From Portulaca oleracea (lineage: Eukaryota > Streptophyta > Magnoliopsida > Caryophyllales > Portulacaceae), in contig CM055888.1 in the NCBI GenBank assembly GCA_029582165.1, positions 15,478,501 through 15,542,500 on the forward strand: a stretch of 64,000 nt of DNA, read 5' to 3'. The notes below the pieces were generated by a model that saw only the letters and a list, made by a program, of their open reading frames with translations, was not told the origin of the DNA and ran no database searches. This document shows positions 45,260 to 57,316 of this stretch, piece by piece. A program made the position numbers and the translations under genes. Positions within the stretch are counted from its first letter, which is position 1. Each line of letters begins with the position of its first letter.

Positions 45260-45343
45260 CACACACACAAAAAAAAAAACCGCCACAATTTCACCACACC
45301 ATACCGCGCTATACTACAGAATACCGCATAAAAAAATAGGGCC
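44967..45343. mobile_element. hAT-like MITE with CCACAACC repeats and (TA)n core
   Basis: Ends AGGTCCTGTTCTTTTCTGCG and (reverse complement of right) TGGCCCTATTTTTTTATGCG are inverted repeats. The subterminal regions repeat ccacaac..cac. A (TA)n tract of about 75 bp with a short CA run occupies the centre-right. Confidence 0.6.
45178..45252. repeat. (TA)n microsatellite
   Basis: About 75 bp of TA, followed by acacacacgcacacacac. Confidence 0.95.
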
Positions 45344-45580
45344 ATAATTAGTTAAATAAATAAAATAAGTTGAATTATATTATTAAGATTCTAAAGAACA
45401 TATATTATAGGAAAAAAAACAACCAAAATGACATATTTTGAAATGGACCACGGCAGTTGAATGGCCCCGTCCATAGGATGGGCATATTCACTGGTGGTAA
45501 CAAAAGTTATGGTTAAAGATTCTACATATGCTTATCAGCAGTATTGATGGCAAACATATATATATATATATATATATATA

Positions 45581-45610
45581 CTAGTTCGGAAGGCCCGTGC
45601 AAGGCACGGG
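45581..45610 (-). mobile_element. Helitron 3' terminus (minus strand)
   Basis: On the minus strand a hairpin CCCGTGC-ctt-GCACGGG is followed 9 nt later by CTAG and then T, the Helitron 3' end layout. The body would extend to the right. The 5' end was not identified. It lies next to an (AT)n tract at 45558-45580. Confidence 0.65.
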
Positions 45611-45830
45611 TCGATTAAATCACTTGATAAAATTTAAATTTCTTTTAAATTGTAGGTATTTATTACTTATGAATTTAGTAATAGTTTCACATTATAGATT
45701 ATTATAAAGTGGATAATTTAAAATTAGTTGTACAAATTTTATGCACCTTTATCAAAAAAAAATTAGTTTAAAAATTTAATTTAGTCTAATTTACAAGTAT
45801 CCTTCTTCTTTTCGACTGCACGAAACGAAA

Positions 45831-46120
45831 TTAAATAAAGAAAGACGTATTATATGAGCAGGATGAGGGAGAAAGTTAATACCCAATTTCCTTTTTAAAA
45901 AAGGGTTAGTACCTAATTATAGTTGGATGTAAATAATGATTAGAAAAAATTAAAAAGAGAAATGGAAAAGCATGAAATGAAATTAAATAAAGAAAGACTT
46001 ATTATATGAGCAGGAAGAGGGAGAAAGTTAATACCCAATTTCCTTTAAAAAAAGCTTAGTGTCTAATTATAGTTAGAAAAAGATAATAATTAGCGAAAAA
46101 AAATAGTGGAAAAGCATGAA
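45831..46120. repeat. Tandem duplication, 152-bp unit, within the putative Helitron
   Basis: Two copies start TTAAATAAAGAAAGACGTAT (second copy has CTTAT) at 45831 and 45983 and share gagggagaaagttaataccc. Tandem repeats are common inside plant Helitrons. Confidence 0.85.
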
Positions 46121-46308
46121 TTGAAACTAATTAAGGAAACTAATTAAGGAAGAAGTAGTAGATGAACATGAAGAGAGAGGCTAAGGAGGCAGTAATAGGA
46201 TAGATGTTAGTTGGGGCCCACCAAGCAAGCATGTTAATAAGCAACAAACAACATGCAAGCAGCACACCAAAATAAAAGTGGTGAACTCTCATTTTTCTTT
46301 TAGACTAA

Positions 46309-46416
<108 letters not shown>

Positions 46417-47079
46417 ATTCTAATAATCCCTACTATCATTTGTATTACATTCAAAAAAAAAATTGTATTCTAGTGGGACGCCAGTGAGTTAAGTGGCTGT
46501 GAGTCGGTGGTTTTCTGACTAGGCACGTTGACCTTGATGTTGACTCGATTGAGTTCTGATTTTAATGCCACGTCACCTTTAAAACACATGTCCAATGCTT
46601 TTTTTTTTTTTTGTGTCCTACTTGGAATTAAATTTAACTCCCCCCCCCCCTTTCCCCATCTTTCTCTATCTTCTTTTTATCCTTCCTTTTTCAGTTTTCT
46701 TTTTCGGTTAAAAAACACCTCAACCCAGAGAATTTTTTCCTCTGTACCCCGAATCCCGACTGCCTTCTTCCCCCTTTTTCTCCCATCTTCTCCTCTGTTA
46801 TCCAAGAACCCAGAAAATTTTCCATCTGATTCAGAAGTATCATCAATATGTTTTTCTCTCCCCTTCTTCTCCCTTCTTATCCTCTGTAATCCAAGAACCC
46901 ATAAATTTTTTTTCCCCAATTCATGTTGAAGAACCCTAATTGAGAGGCTTAAATTTTTTTGAGTACCCAATGCTAAATGGTGCTTTTCGAGTTGTTTAAG
47001 TTAAAGGTCCGCTTCATTCGACCACCACCATCTTCGCACCCTCTGCTCGCGCACCTCCCCCCCCCCCACATTTCTCTTT

Positions 47080-47080
47080 G

Positions 47081-47115
<35 letters not shown>

Positions 47116-47148
47116 TCTCTCTCACTCACTCTCTCTCTCTCTCTCTCT
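47080..47148. repeat. (CT)n microsatellite
   Basis: About 68 bp of imperfect CT repeats inside the Pack-MULE. Confidence 0.95.
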
Positions 47149-47600
47149 GTTAAGCACAAAATGAGAATTCCCCAAAAGAGCAACAACGATAAACAGTGGT
47201 AAGCAAACTTAGGGGTCTAAGTGAAGAACACACAACACATAGCTCACCAAATTATACAACAATGCAAGAAGAAGATAAGCCCAATCGGCCAATTCCCATC
47301 TTATTTCGAACCCAGAAGAAAATCCACCAAAATTGAAGTATCTAGAAGAAATATACACCGATACAGTGACTCAAAATTAAATCCTAGAGTTGTTGATTGA
47401 GATGAAGAGAAAGTAGCAAAATGGAAAATGAACGACACCCAGAAGGCGAAATTGCGAGGAAGGTGTCTCTCTTGGTCTTGTATAGCGTAGAGAAATTCTT
47501 GGTGGGAGGGTTTTGGTTTGCACAGCAGTGAATTAAAGATGAAACTTTGAGAAAAAATGATAAAAAGGTAAGGAATCAGGAATGGTGCTTACTTATTGCC

Positions 47601-47910
47601 TCAAATTTTGAACCAAGCTTCAGCACAATGTTTATGAGCAGCTAAATCATCCTTACAAGAACACCCTAATTCAATAGTGAATCCAGATTCAGAATTAGAA
47701 ACATTAAAGCTCAAGTGACAAATCCTACAACTTCGCTTCACTTTTGCGGAATGCACACAAACCACCACCCCTCCACTCGATGTCGTTGTCCAGATCCACC
47801 GAACACTCCGACAAAGACGAACAACATGATGTTCTTCCCTTCTCATTCGACCCAACAATCTCCGCCATACACGACTCGTTGTCGGAGCTCCGGTGACTCT
47901 CACCATCGGT
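47601..47910 (-). pseudogene. Captured RINGv (RING-CH) E3 ubiquitin-ligase fragment
   Basis: The minus strand carries DGESHRSSDNESCMAEIVGS then SLSECSVDLDN in one frame. After a shift near 47770 it continues VHSAKVKRSCRICHLSFN then IELGCSCKDDLAAHKHCAEA then WFKI. The C-x2-C, C-x-C and H-x2-C ligands are the first part of a C4HC3 RINGv domain, found in membrane or cytosolic E3 ligases. Where the family continues with a basic residue and GNK, there is a TGA stop (47601-47603), then GGCAAT and a GTAAGC splice-donor-like site. This suggests that a genomic exon end and its intron were captured. The last C-x2-C pair is missing. Dead as an enzyme; an RNA could still interfere with the parent gene. 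Confidence 0.75.
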
Positions 47911-48297
47911 TCTGCAGAAAAGAAGGGTAGATGGAAAAAGAAGAAAGAGAAAGAAAAGGGGAAGGGGGATTTCGGTTTTTACCGCAGGAGAGATAAGGGG
48001 GAAGGGAAAAAGAAGAGAGAGAAAGAAAATGGGAAGAGGGTTAAATTTGACAAGCCAAGCTGGAAAAAAAAGATAAATTAAGTTTCTAATCTGATGTGGC
48101 ACTCAAACCCAAAGTTAAGGCGGTCAAACACATGGTCAAGGTGCCATGTCAACAAACCACCGAGTCACCGCCATTCAACTCGCTGGCGTCCCACTAGAAT
48201 ACAATTTTATTTTTTTTTTGGACCACCAGAATACAAAATGATAGTAGGGATTATTGTCATCCAATTTGTGATAAAAGGGATTATTAGAATCCAATAT

Positions 48298-48300
<3 letters not shown>

Positions 48301-48347
<47 letters not shown>
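48301..48347. repeat. (TA)n microsatellite between two MULE ends
   Basis: About 46 bp of TA separating the right end of the 46415 element from the left end of a second copy. Confidence 0.95.
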
Positions 48348-48350
<3 letters not shown>

Positions 48351-48850
48351 AATTGGATTATGATAATACTTACTTTTGCCAATTGGACAATGGTGGTCTC
48401 TACTTTCACTTTGTATTCTAGTGGTCCAAAAAAAAAAATAAAATTTGAGTGGGACGCCGGCGAATTGAGTAGTGGTGACTCGGTGGATTTCTGACATGGC
48501 ACCTTGGTCATGTGTTTGACCGCGTTGACTTTAATTTTGGGTGCCATATCAGATTAAAAAGACATACCCACTTATTTTTCCTTTATTTTTGTTTCCAGCT
48601 TGGAAACAACCCCCCTTCCCCCTTTTTCTTTCTTTCTCTTCTTTTCCCTTTCCCATTGTTTCTTAAGAACTACAATCGTCGGTGATCAACTCCGATCGGA
48701 TTTTCGTGAATTCTCGAGTTCCAGGTATCGAAACCCTAATTTCTCGTTTCTTACTCTAATAGCTGCTCCAACTGAGGAAGTAATTGGTCAAATCGGAAGT
48801 GCGCGGGGAGCTGGTGAAAATATAGTGAAAATAATTACATTACTAACAAC
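48348..48850. mobile_element. Second MULE of the same family, truncated
   Basis: TGATAATTGGATTATGATAA, then TTGTATTCTAGTGGTCC, GTGGGACGCCGGCGAATTGA and GACTCGGTGG repeat the left terminal region of the 46415 element in the same orientation. It is followed by UTR-like sequence with a splice-like cag|gtatcg near 48725. No matching right end was found. Confidence 0.65.
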
Positions 48851-49006
48851 ATAAAGCTATAAATGGAAATTCAATGCTCACAATTTCACCAAACAATTGC
48901 CAAATATTTTTTCTATAAATAGCTATCACAACAGCTAATCAAACAGCTGAACCTAGCCACCAATTCAAATAACTAACAACTGATGGTAAACATTCTTTGA
49001 TATCAT

Positions 49007-49376
49007 GACCCTATTCTTTAGTTAGGTTAAACCAAATTAACTTTAACCTAACTTAACTTAACATAATTTATCCTTACATAACATAACATAACCTAATCCA
49101 ACTCTCTAAAAACCACCCAAACCAAAAACAACTTTTTAAATAAAAAAGAAATTTAAATAATATTATTTTAATATCAAATCAATCTGCTTTTTCTAAAGCT
49201 TTTTCAATTATTTTTCCCAAAATATTCAAATTTTATTCATAAAATATTTTCACCCAACAACTAACTTAACTCAAAAGTCAAACCTATCCTACCATTTCAT
49301 ATCCTATACTATCCTATCCTAACTTATCCTAACTTAACTAACCTAACCTGACAAAAGAACTGGGCCTGAAATGGGT
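49007..49376. mobile_element. MITE with AACCTAACTTAAC internal repeats
   Basis: Ends GACCCTATTCTTTAGTTAGG and (reverse complement of right) GGCCCAGTTCTTTTGTCAGG are inverted repeats. The flanks of the interior repeat cctaacttaac and atcctatcctaac. Non-coding. Confidence 0.65.
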
Positions 49377-49389
49377 TTTAAGTTTAAGT

Positions 49390-50270
49390 TACGTTTGACG
49401 GTGGAAACGAGCCGAGCTCGAACACAACCCCCTTAGGCTCGGACTCGGCTCAATCAGGAAAAGCTCAATTTGAGCTTGGCTCAAAGCACCCCCGAGCTTT
49501 CAAAGTCAAGGCTCGGGTTCGACTCGATTTTTTTTAAGTGTAAAATCTTCAAATTCAAATAAAAAATCCAAACAAATTTCTACATTTTCGTTAAACTTAA
49601 CCAGAAAATAGCATTTTTTACACAATAAGGGTATAGTTAAGCACAATTTAAACATTAAGTTTTGAGATTTATGGAACTTAACAATAAAACTGCAGAAAAG
49701 CAACAAATTCATGCTCTAATATATATTAAATTTAGACACTTCAATTTATAATTTACCAATATTCATAAAACATAACCCCATTGCAAGGCTAAGCGACAAT
49801 AGAACTGTTCCGTGCAAGGTAGCCCTTTAAGGAGGATGATGGCCGGTTTCAAGGATGCTCATGGGTTTGAAGAATGTTTATATTAGGAATTTATGTATGT
49901 ATATATATATATATATTTATATATGTAATTGTTTCATGGGTTGTATTTTATTTCAAGTCTAGCCTTGGAGTTGTATGGAGATAGGTGTATGTGTATTGTG
50001 GGTTGTATGTTTGGTGTCTTGTGTTTGCCTTGTCCCGAGTGGGGACGGCGGTAATACCTCAACCCTTGGTGTTCCGCTGCGCTAATCACAGGGTTAGTTG
50101 ATGGTTTATGTTAATCTTGTGGTTAAGGGTTTCGGGGTGTTACAGTTTTGGTCTTGGCTCGATAGACGTCCGATTCGAGCTTGAGCTGAGCCAAAACTTT
50201 AGTCAAACCAGGCTCAAACGGACCATTGATCGAGTCAAACACGAGCAAGCCAAGTTAAGTTATACCCCTA
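49390..50270. mobile_element. GAGCTCG-repeat element interrupted by an LTR fragment
   Basis: Both flanks (49405-49530 and 50145-50260) are dense in gagctcg / ggctcgg / cgagtcaa motifs in inverted arrangement, suggesting one TIR element split by 49795-50143. Ends not fixed. Confidence 0.4.
49795..50143 (+). mobile_element. Gypsy-type LTR fragment
   Basis: The end GGGTTTCGGGGTGTTACA is typical of chromovirus-like LTRs, and GATGGCCGGTTTCAAGGATG upstream resembles sequence near such LTRs. The start is not resolved and there is no clear target duplication. Confidence 0.4.
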
Positions 50271-50271
50271 A

Positions 50272-50870
50272 ATGTGTGATTGTGTTGTGCCAAATTAAAC
50301 TTGGTAAAGTCTTTGATGTCAGTTAAAACATGGCGTGGTCTTTAGTAAGCTACCTTATAGAAAAAATAAACTGATTACTATTACTGATACTTGGCTTTTG
50401 AGACGAATACATTATTGATTCATGAATAATGTTTAGTTAATCATTACAATAGGAAGTAGTAACTCCAAATGGGCGTGATTCTTCGTTACTTGTTACTTAA
50501 AATACTTAAATGAGCCTAATCGAGTTGGGACCCCTTCCGCTCGCTCGTTAGACATTCGAGTTGAGTCAAATTTTGGTCAAACTAAACTCAAGCAAAGTTT
50601 TAACCGAGTCAAACCTAAGTGACTTATAAATCTGCTAAGTTCAATTACAAACCTACGTGTGATGTATTGTGTCAAATTAAATATGGTAAAGTCTTTGATG
50701 TCGAAGTGGTCTTTAATAGACTACCTTCTAAAAAAAAACTGATTATTATGTACTAATAGTTGGATTTTCAGATGAACATATTATTGACTAATGAATAATG
50801 TTTAGTTAATCATTATAATTTGGAAGTTAAACTCCAAATAAGCATGATCTTTGGTTGCTCTATTATTTCC
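50272..50870. repeat. Direct repeat, about 383-bp period
   Basis: The block tgtgccaaattaaacttggtaaagtctttgatgtc... taatgtttagttaatcatta at 50295-50480 recurs diverged at 50670-50860. Non-coding. Confidence 0.75.
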
Positions 50871-51404
50871 TTGATGAGGTGTTCATGCATGACAAGAATG
50901 ATTAAATTTTGGCTATCAATATTTTAAAATGTAAGTTTTGCGTATACCGTCACAGTTGGAATCGCCTATCAATATTTTAAAATGAAGGTTTTACGTATAC
51001 CGTCCCAGTTGGAATGGCCATGCATGATATATACAATTTGAGATACCTTATCCATTAATTGGAGTCAAAAAACCATCCAACCACAAATAATTCTTATGGA
51101 GTATTATCGTTCGTCTGTGCCATTACACAATGTATGAAAATGTCAATAATTAACATAATTCATAAATTAATACTCTTCTTTCTTTTTTTTGAGGGAACAT
51201 AGCACATTTTATCTAACTATTATTGTTATAATTGACTTTTCGCGCGGCAAGAAGCAAGTTGGACAATAATTTTTTCCTGCACCACATGACCAAAATTCTA
51301 TCACTGAAAGACATCTCAGAAACTTTTTTTTTTAAAAAAAACATTATATTATATCTAATCATGATAACTTATGAAACCATTATACAAACCAAATTTTAAT
51401 TGAA
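50871..51404. other. Non-coding AT-rich stretch
   Basis: Contains two copies of a short block (tatcaatattttaaaatg then cgtataccgtc) at 50918 and 50966. Nothing else is seen. Confidence 0.4.
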
Positions 51405-51409
51405 CATAT

Positions 51410-51976
51410 TGTTAGAGAAAAGTGAGTATGAATGAATAATAATAATAATAATCGAAACGAAATGATTTAATATTACAACAAAATTTAGGAACGAAAAATA
51501 AGCGATAAAATCAAACACCAGAATTACGTGGGAAACCAAAGAACTCAGAGAAAAACCCACGGACGGCGACAACCAGAAAATAAACCACTATGAGAAAGGA
51601 GGAGCACAACCTGATCACTATCACAGGGTGTGATGCGATCCAAAAAGGAGATTACAATAACAATCTCTCAACACTCAACTCACAATCTCTCAGGATACAT
51701 TGGGAAAAATATTGGTGAGACCCCTTTCTCTCTCAATATTTTTTCTCTCTCTAGCTCTCTGTGTTTTCCGATGTGTTTTTGGTGGAGAAACATGCACCCT
51801 ATTTGTAAGGAGAACTCCCTATAACCTAACTTGACTCCCACTCCAAATAGATTTAGAATCTAATACAATTAAGAAACCCAACACAATAAGGAAACCTAAA
51901 TAATATCCTAATACAAATAGGAAACAAATAATTGTGAGATCAAGAGATTTGGTGATTTTAGGACACTTTCCTAACA
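51410..51976 (-). repeat. 3' LTR of the Tork-like copia element
   Basis: Near-identical to the right LTR except near its outer end, where an (AAT)n run has replaced about 20 bp. Confidence 0.92.
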
Positions 51977-52099
51977 AACTCCACCTTGGACTAAAATCAA
52001 CGAATCATCGGTCCAGGTAAACATCTTGACTGTCGCCATCAACACGCCCCTCCGCAGGGCGTGGCCCCGCAGGGCTCTCACATGCTTAGAACACCAATT

Positions 52100-55000
52100 A
52101 AGTCCAAACAATGTTCGAACTTAGCTATTGATAGAGGCTTGGTATAACATGTCTGCAGGATTATCAGAAGTATGAACCTTCTTCACCACGATCTCTCCTG
52201 CAGCAACTGTGTCTCTGATGAAGTGATACCTGACGCTTATATGCTTGGTCTTCGAATGATAAGTGTCATTCTTTGTCAGATGTATAACACTCTGACTGTC
52301 TGAATAAACCACAGTCTCGCCCTGTGGTACTCCAAGCTCCATGACCAATCCCCTCAACCAGATGCTCCTTCACTCCTTCCGCAGAAAGAATATATTCAAA
52401 TCTGTAGAGTAGACAAGGCTGCTATAGATTGAAGTGAAGCTTTCCAAGATATTGCTCCTCTACACATGACGAACACATACCCTGAAATTGAGCGTCTCCT
52501 ATCCAGATCTCCACCATAATCAGCATTAACATAACCTGCAACATCAGACGTTACAACACTACCTCTATCATACAGGATGCCCTTCTCCAAATTACCCTTC
52601 ACGTAGCGAAGGATCCACTTCACTCCTTCCCAATGCTCCTTCCCTGGATTCTGCATGTATCTACTCACCACACTAACTGCATGGGACAGGTCAGGTCTAG
52701 TGCATACCATAGCATACATCAAACTACCAACTGCACTAGCATAGGGAATATTAGACATCCTCCTTACCTCCAAATCAGATTTAGGACAGCTTCACTGCAT
52801 AACTTGAAGTGTGCGGCTAAGGAGTCAAAGCGCTACGCCTCATGTTAAACCTATCCAACACCTTCTCCAGATATTTCTTCTGAGACAAGAACAACTTCCC
52901 TGCCTTTCTATCTCTTTGGATCTCCATACCCAAAATCTTCTTCACCGCTCCGAGGTCTTTCATCTCAAAGTCTTGGTTGAGTTGAGATTTTAGCTTCTTT
53001 ATAAGTGACATGTCCCTGGAGGCAATCAACATGTCATCAACATACAATAATAAATAAATGAAAGACCTTTCTTCAAATTGCTTGTAGTACACACAATTAT
53101 CATAGTGACTTCTTGTGTACCCTTGCCCTACCATAAAGGTATCAAACCTTCTGTACCACTGCCTGGGTGCCTGTTTAAGTCCATACAAGGACTTTCTTAA
53201 TCTGCATAATTGCCTCGCTTACCAGAACGATGAAACCCTCTGGCTGCCTCATATATATTTCCTCCTCCAACTCGCCATGGAGGAAAGCTGTCTTGACATC
53301 AAGTTGCTCCAACTCCAAATCAAATAGAGCAACAAAGGCAAGCAAGGTGCGGATCGACGTATGCCTCACGACTGGCGAGAATACTTCGTTGTAGTCGATT
53401 CCATCTTTCTGGTTGCAACCCCTTACCACTAATCTGGCCTTCCACCTTGCACTTTCTACACCAGGGATACCTTCCTTTCTCTTGTACACCCACTTCGCAG
53501 TAAGAGCTCATCGCCCTTTAGGCAACTCACATAGCTCCCATGTATGATTTTTCTACAAACTCTCCATCTCCTCTTGCATAGCTCCTATCAAATTTAAGGC
53601 ATTCGGACAAGAGATGACCTCCTGATAGGTAGAAGTTCAGCACCTTCAGGAGTCTCCTCTGCAACACTCAGCGCATAGGCAATCATTGCATCATCTTCTT
53701 CAGTATATCGCGCTGGTCTCCTGATCTCCCTCCTGGGACGATCTCTAGCAATGCATGGTTGTTCCTCCACCTGAGGAACATTCGTCTCAATCTCAGGCTC
53801 ATCAACCTGAGTTGGTTCAGGAGCATAAGTAATTTGCTCCTGATTGCAGGTTCCAGCAACTCCACCTTGAGCCTGCTCCACCTCGAACACCATTCTTCCT
53901 GCATCCTTCTCCTGATTTCCTGCATCATCAGAAGTACCGGTAGATTCCATTCCAGATAACATAGCAGTTTCATTAAAGGTTACATCTCTAGACCGAATAA
54001 GTTTCTTCAAATCAGGACACCACATTCTATATCCCTTAGACTTAGACCCGTAACCTAGAAACATGCATTTAACAGCCCTGGGAGACAGCTTCCCATCATT
54101 CACATGGACATATACAGGACATCCAAAAATTCTCAAATTAGAATAATTAACTGGATTACTTGTCCATACTTCCTCTGGAATCTGGTATTCGATAGAGGCA
54201 TGAGGTGATCTGTTCAGTAGGTAGCAGGAAGTAGATATCACCTCTGCCCAGAACGATTTGTTCTTCCAAAGCCCTGTATTCGAGAGCATGCAACGGGCTT
54301 TCTCCAGGAGTGTCCTGTTGATTCTCTCGGCTACCCCGTTTTGCTGAGGCTTACCCACCAAGGTTCGATGCCTCTCAATCCCATGCTCCTCGCAGAATTT
54401 AGTAAATTCAGAATCAACAAACTCCAACCCATTGTCAGTCCTGAGTTTCTTGATTTTCCTACCTGTCTGGTTCTCCACCAAAGCTTTGAACTTCTTGAAA
54501 TATGAGAATGTCTCATTCTTGTGCCGCAGGAAATAAACCCAAGTCTTCCTCGAGAATTCATCCACGAATGTCAATATGTAGCGCTTGCCACCCAGTGATG
54601 GCACTCTAGCAGGACCCCACAAATCTGAATGAATATAATCAAGGATCCCTGCTGTTGTATGTTTAGCCATTGAAAAGCTAACCCTCTTCTCGCTTTCCCG
54701 TGACACACGTTGATCGCAAAACTCCAACTCTGATCTTTGCGCCTTCAAGGTATCCTTCTTGCTCAACATTGACATTCTCTTCTCGCCCATGTGGCCTAGT
54801 CTCATGTGCGCTACGCTTTTTGTCTTTGGACTCATCAAGATTTAGATCGCCACCGCAAATCCACATCAGAGACCCTTGCAGGATGTATAGACTGCCCTTC
54901 CTGATTCCCTTCATAAGAACCATAGAACCCCTGTACACTTTCAAAACACCATCTTCTCCTTTGTACCTGCAGCCGTTAGCTTCAAGAGTACCCAAAGAAG

Positions 55001-56138
55001 TTAAATTTCGAGTCATGTTAGGGATATGACGAACCTCCTTGAGAGTTCTAATGATGTCATTATGAGTCTTGATTTTGATGCTATCGATTCCTGCAACCTT
55101 GCAGGCTGTGTCGTTACCCATGACTACGACCCCGGTGTCAACACTCTCATAAGACTCGAACCAATCCTTATGAGGACACATATGATAGGTGCACCCCGTG
55201 TCAAGAACCCACTCATCTCTAGCTATCCTACTCGATGTGGTAGCCAAGGCATCATCCGTAACTACAACCCATCACCATCTGACTCGGACTCTACCCAGTT
55301 TGAGGTACCAGGTTTGGTGTGATTATCCTTACTCTCCTGCTTCAGGTCTCTCTATTTTACCCAACAGTCTCTCTCTATATGCCCCATCTTACTACAGTAG
55401 TTACACTTCTTATTCTTGTGAGGATTCCTAGACTTTGAACGGTGTTTAGACCTCCCTCTAGACCCGTTTCCCTTACGTTCAGTATTTCTACCCCTTACAA
55501 TCATAGCATCACCACCCTGGTCATCACCATCGGTATCAAGTTTCTCCTTAGACAGTAAACTAGCCTTTACTTCACTACGGTTAAGGTCACCACGATTCCC
55601 ATACAACATGATTTCCTTAAATTGTTTATGTGATGCAGGTAGGGACAGAATTAAATGAAAAGCCTTATCTTCATCAGTGTGTTTTATATCCATTGATTCC
55701 AATTCAGTAATAATAGAATCAAATTCACTAAGATGTGCCTGAATAGAAGTACCTTGGGGCATCTTCAGCCTGTAGAATTTCTCCTTCATTCGGTACTTGT
55801 TTGCACGACTCTTCGACATGTCTGACTCTTCCAATTTGGTCCAGAGCTCGAGGTTTCTTGATATGCATCACCTCTCTCGAATGTGCTCCCAAGCACAATT
55901 AATCCCTACTGCAGTCTTATCTTCAAGCTTCTTCCACTTCGAGTCGATTCCTGATATCCTTCCGAGTTTTGAATTCATCATCGCTCATTGTCGCATCAGT
56001 CTTCGTGTCGGGATACTCAATCACATCCCATAACCCGTGCTGAATCAGGACCGCCTTTATTTGCAGTCTCCACATAGCAAAACTCCTCGTTCCATCAAAT
56101 TTTGGAATATCGCACTTCATGATTGAAGCCATCTCCAC
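52100..56138 (-). pseudogene. Copia Gag-Pol polyprotein, frame-broken
   Basis: Gag starts near 56138 (MKCDIPKFDGTRSFAMWRLQ) and ends with the zinc knuckle CNYCSKMGHIERDC near 55370; a shift lies near 55870. Protease: WVLDTGCTYHM at about 55215. Integrase: the GAG-pre region HMRLGHMGEKRM at about 54800, then catalytic segments DYIHSDLWGP, LRTDNGLEFV and [37 protein letters not shown] at about 53290, then after a shift near 53185 [15 protein letters not shown] and LLLYVDDMLIA at about 53040. RNase H: SLMYAMVCTRPDLSHAVSVV and GYVNADYGGDLDRRRSISGY at about 52500, then VYSDSQSVIHLTKN at 52300. At least four frame breaks make it non-autonomous, but motifs are well kept. Confidence 0.9.
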
Positions 56139-56141
56139 CTT

Positions 56142-56153
56142 GCTCTGATACCA
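56142..56153 (-). promoter_or_regulatory. Primer-binding site (tRNA-iMet) of the Tork-like element
   Basis: On the minus strand TGGTATCAGAGC, complementary to initiator tRNA-Met. Confidence 0.88.
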
Positions 56154-56155
56154 CT

Positions 56156-56717
56156 TGTTAGAGAAAAGTGAGTAGCAAGGTAACAGCGGAAGCGAATAAT
56201 AGAATCGAAAACGAGATGACGGATATTACAACAAAAAAATAAGCGATAAAATCAAACACCAGAATTACGTGGGAAACCGAAGAACTCGAAGAAAAACCCA
56301 CGGACGGCGACAGCCAGAAAATAATCCACTATGAGAAAGGAGGAGTACAACCCGATCACTATCACAGGGTGTGTTGCGATCCACAAAGGAGATTACAATA
56401 ACAATCTCTCAACACTCAACTCACAATCTCCTAGGATACACTGGGGAAAATATTGGTGAGACCCCTTTCTCTCTCAATATTTTCTCTCTCTCTAGCTCTC
56501 TGTGTTTTCCGATGTGTTTTTGGTGGAGAAACATGCACCCTATTTATAGGGAGAACTCCCTATAACCTAACTTGACTCCCACTCCAAATAGATTTAGAAT
56601 CTAATACAATTAGGAAACCCAACACAATAAGGAAACCTAAATAATATCCTAATACAATTAGGAAATAAATAATTGTGAGATCAAGAGATTTGGTGATTTT
56701 AGGACACTTTCCTAACA
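56156..56717 (-). repeat. 5' LTR of the Tork-like copia element
   Basis: It begins TGTTAGAG and ends CCTAACA, with the short inverted ends TGTTAG/CTAACA. Confidence 0.92.
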
Positions 56718-56739
56718 TATATAGTCAAAATTGATAAAT

Positions 56740-57316
56740 TTTTGGATTTTTGGATGTTAATATACTTATCTTTTTAGGTATTGGACAATAATGTACTGAA
56801 TTTAACATTAGACAATAATGTACTTAACCATCAGGGGTGTTTGATAATAATGCACCCGAAATAATTTCGATGGTGGCTGACTTGGTGGCGATCTTACAGG
56901 GCGGGCTGAAAAGATAGATTGCTTAAATAATATCTAAATTTATGATATGTCAGCTAATCAATACAAGTAAATTAAAGTAGCTTTATACAATGGCAACAAC
57001 AATCTCTCAACGAAAACTTGTTTAAGCAAATGTGATTTTATGTTTGTTTTACTCTTTTCAAAGTTGATTCCTTTCGCTTATGTGTGGATTAGCTGACATG
57101 CCATAAATTTAAATATTTTTGGATCAATTCATCTCCTCCACCTGTTAAGTAGGATTGTCACTGAGTTAGTCATTGTTGGAATCGTTCAGAGTGCATTATT
57201 GTTCAACACTCCACAAAGTACAGTGTATTATTGTCAATGTTAAAGTTCAGTGTATTATTGTCCAACACCCCAAAAGTTCAATATATTAAAATCCGAAAAC
57301 GCTAAATTTTATAATT
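56740..57316. mobile_element. Long-TIR element (MULE-type, about 580 bp)
   Basis: The left arm and the reverse complement of the right arm share gttttcggattttaatata-like sequence and repeated gacaataatgtactgaa / gacaataatacactgaa blocks over about 150 bp. A central pair gatatgtcagctaatc / gattagctgacatgcc extends the foldback. No coding. The copia element sits directly at its left end. Confidence 0.7.

Larger units (their letters stand above)
51410..56717 (-). mobile_element. Structurally complete Ty1/copia retrotransposon (Tork/Tnt1-like)
   Basis: LTRs at 51410-51976 (567 bp) and 56156-56717 (562 bp) begin TGTTAGAGAAAAGTGAGTA and end CTTTCCTAACA. The primer site TGGTATCAGAGC (minus strand, 56142-56153) is 2 nt from the 5' LTR. 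Flanks catat (51405-51409) and tatat (56718-56722) differ in one position, so the target duplication is nearly kept. The interior encodes gag, protease, integrase, RT and RNase H in copia order, broken by several frameshifts and stops. Confidence 0.92.

Noticed and set aside
45121..45345. Open frames of alternating Tyr-Ile (also at 17205, 40438, 41370, 46278, 48094 and 48300)
   Set aside because: Translations of (TA)n microsatellites, not proteins.
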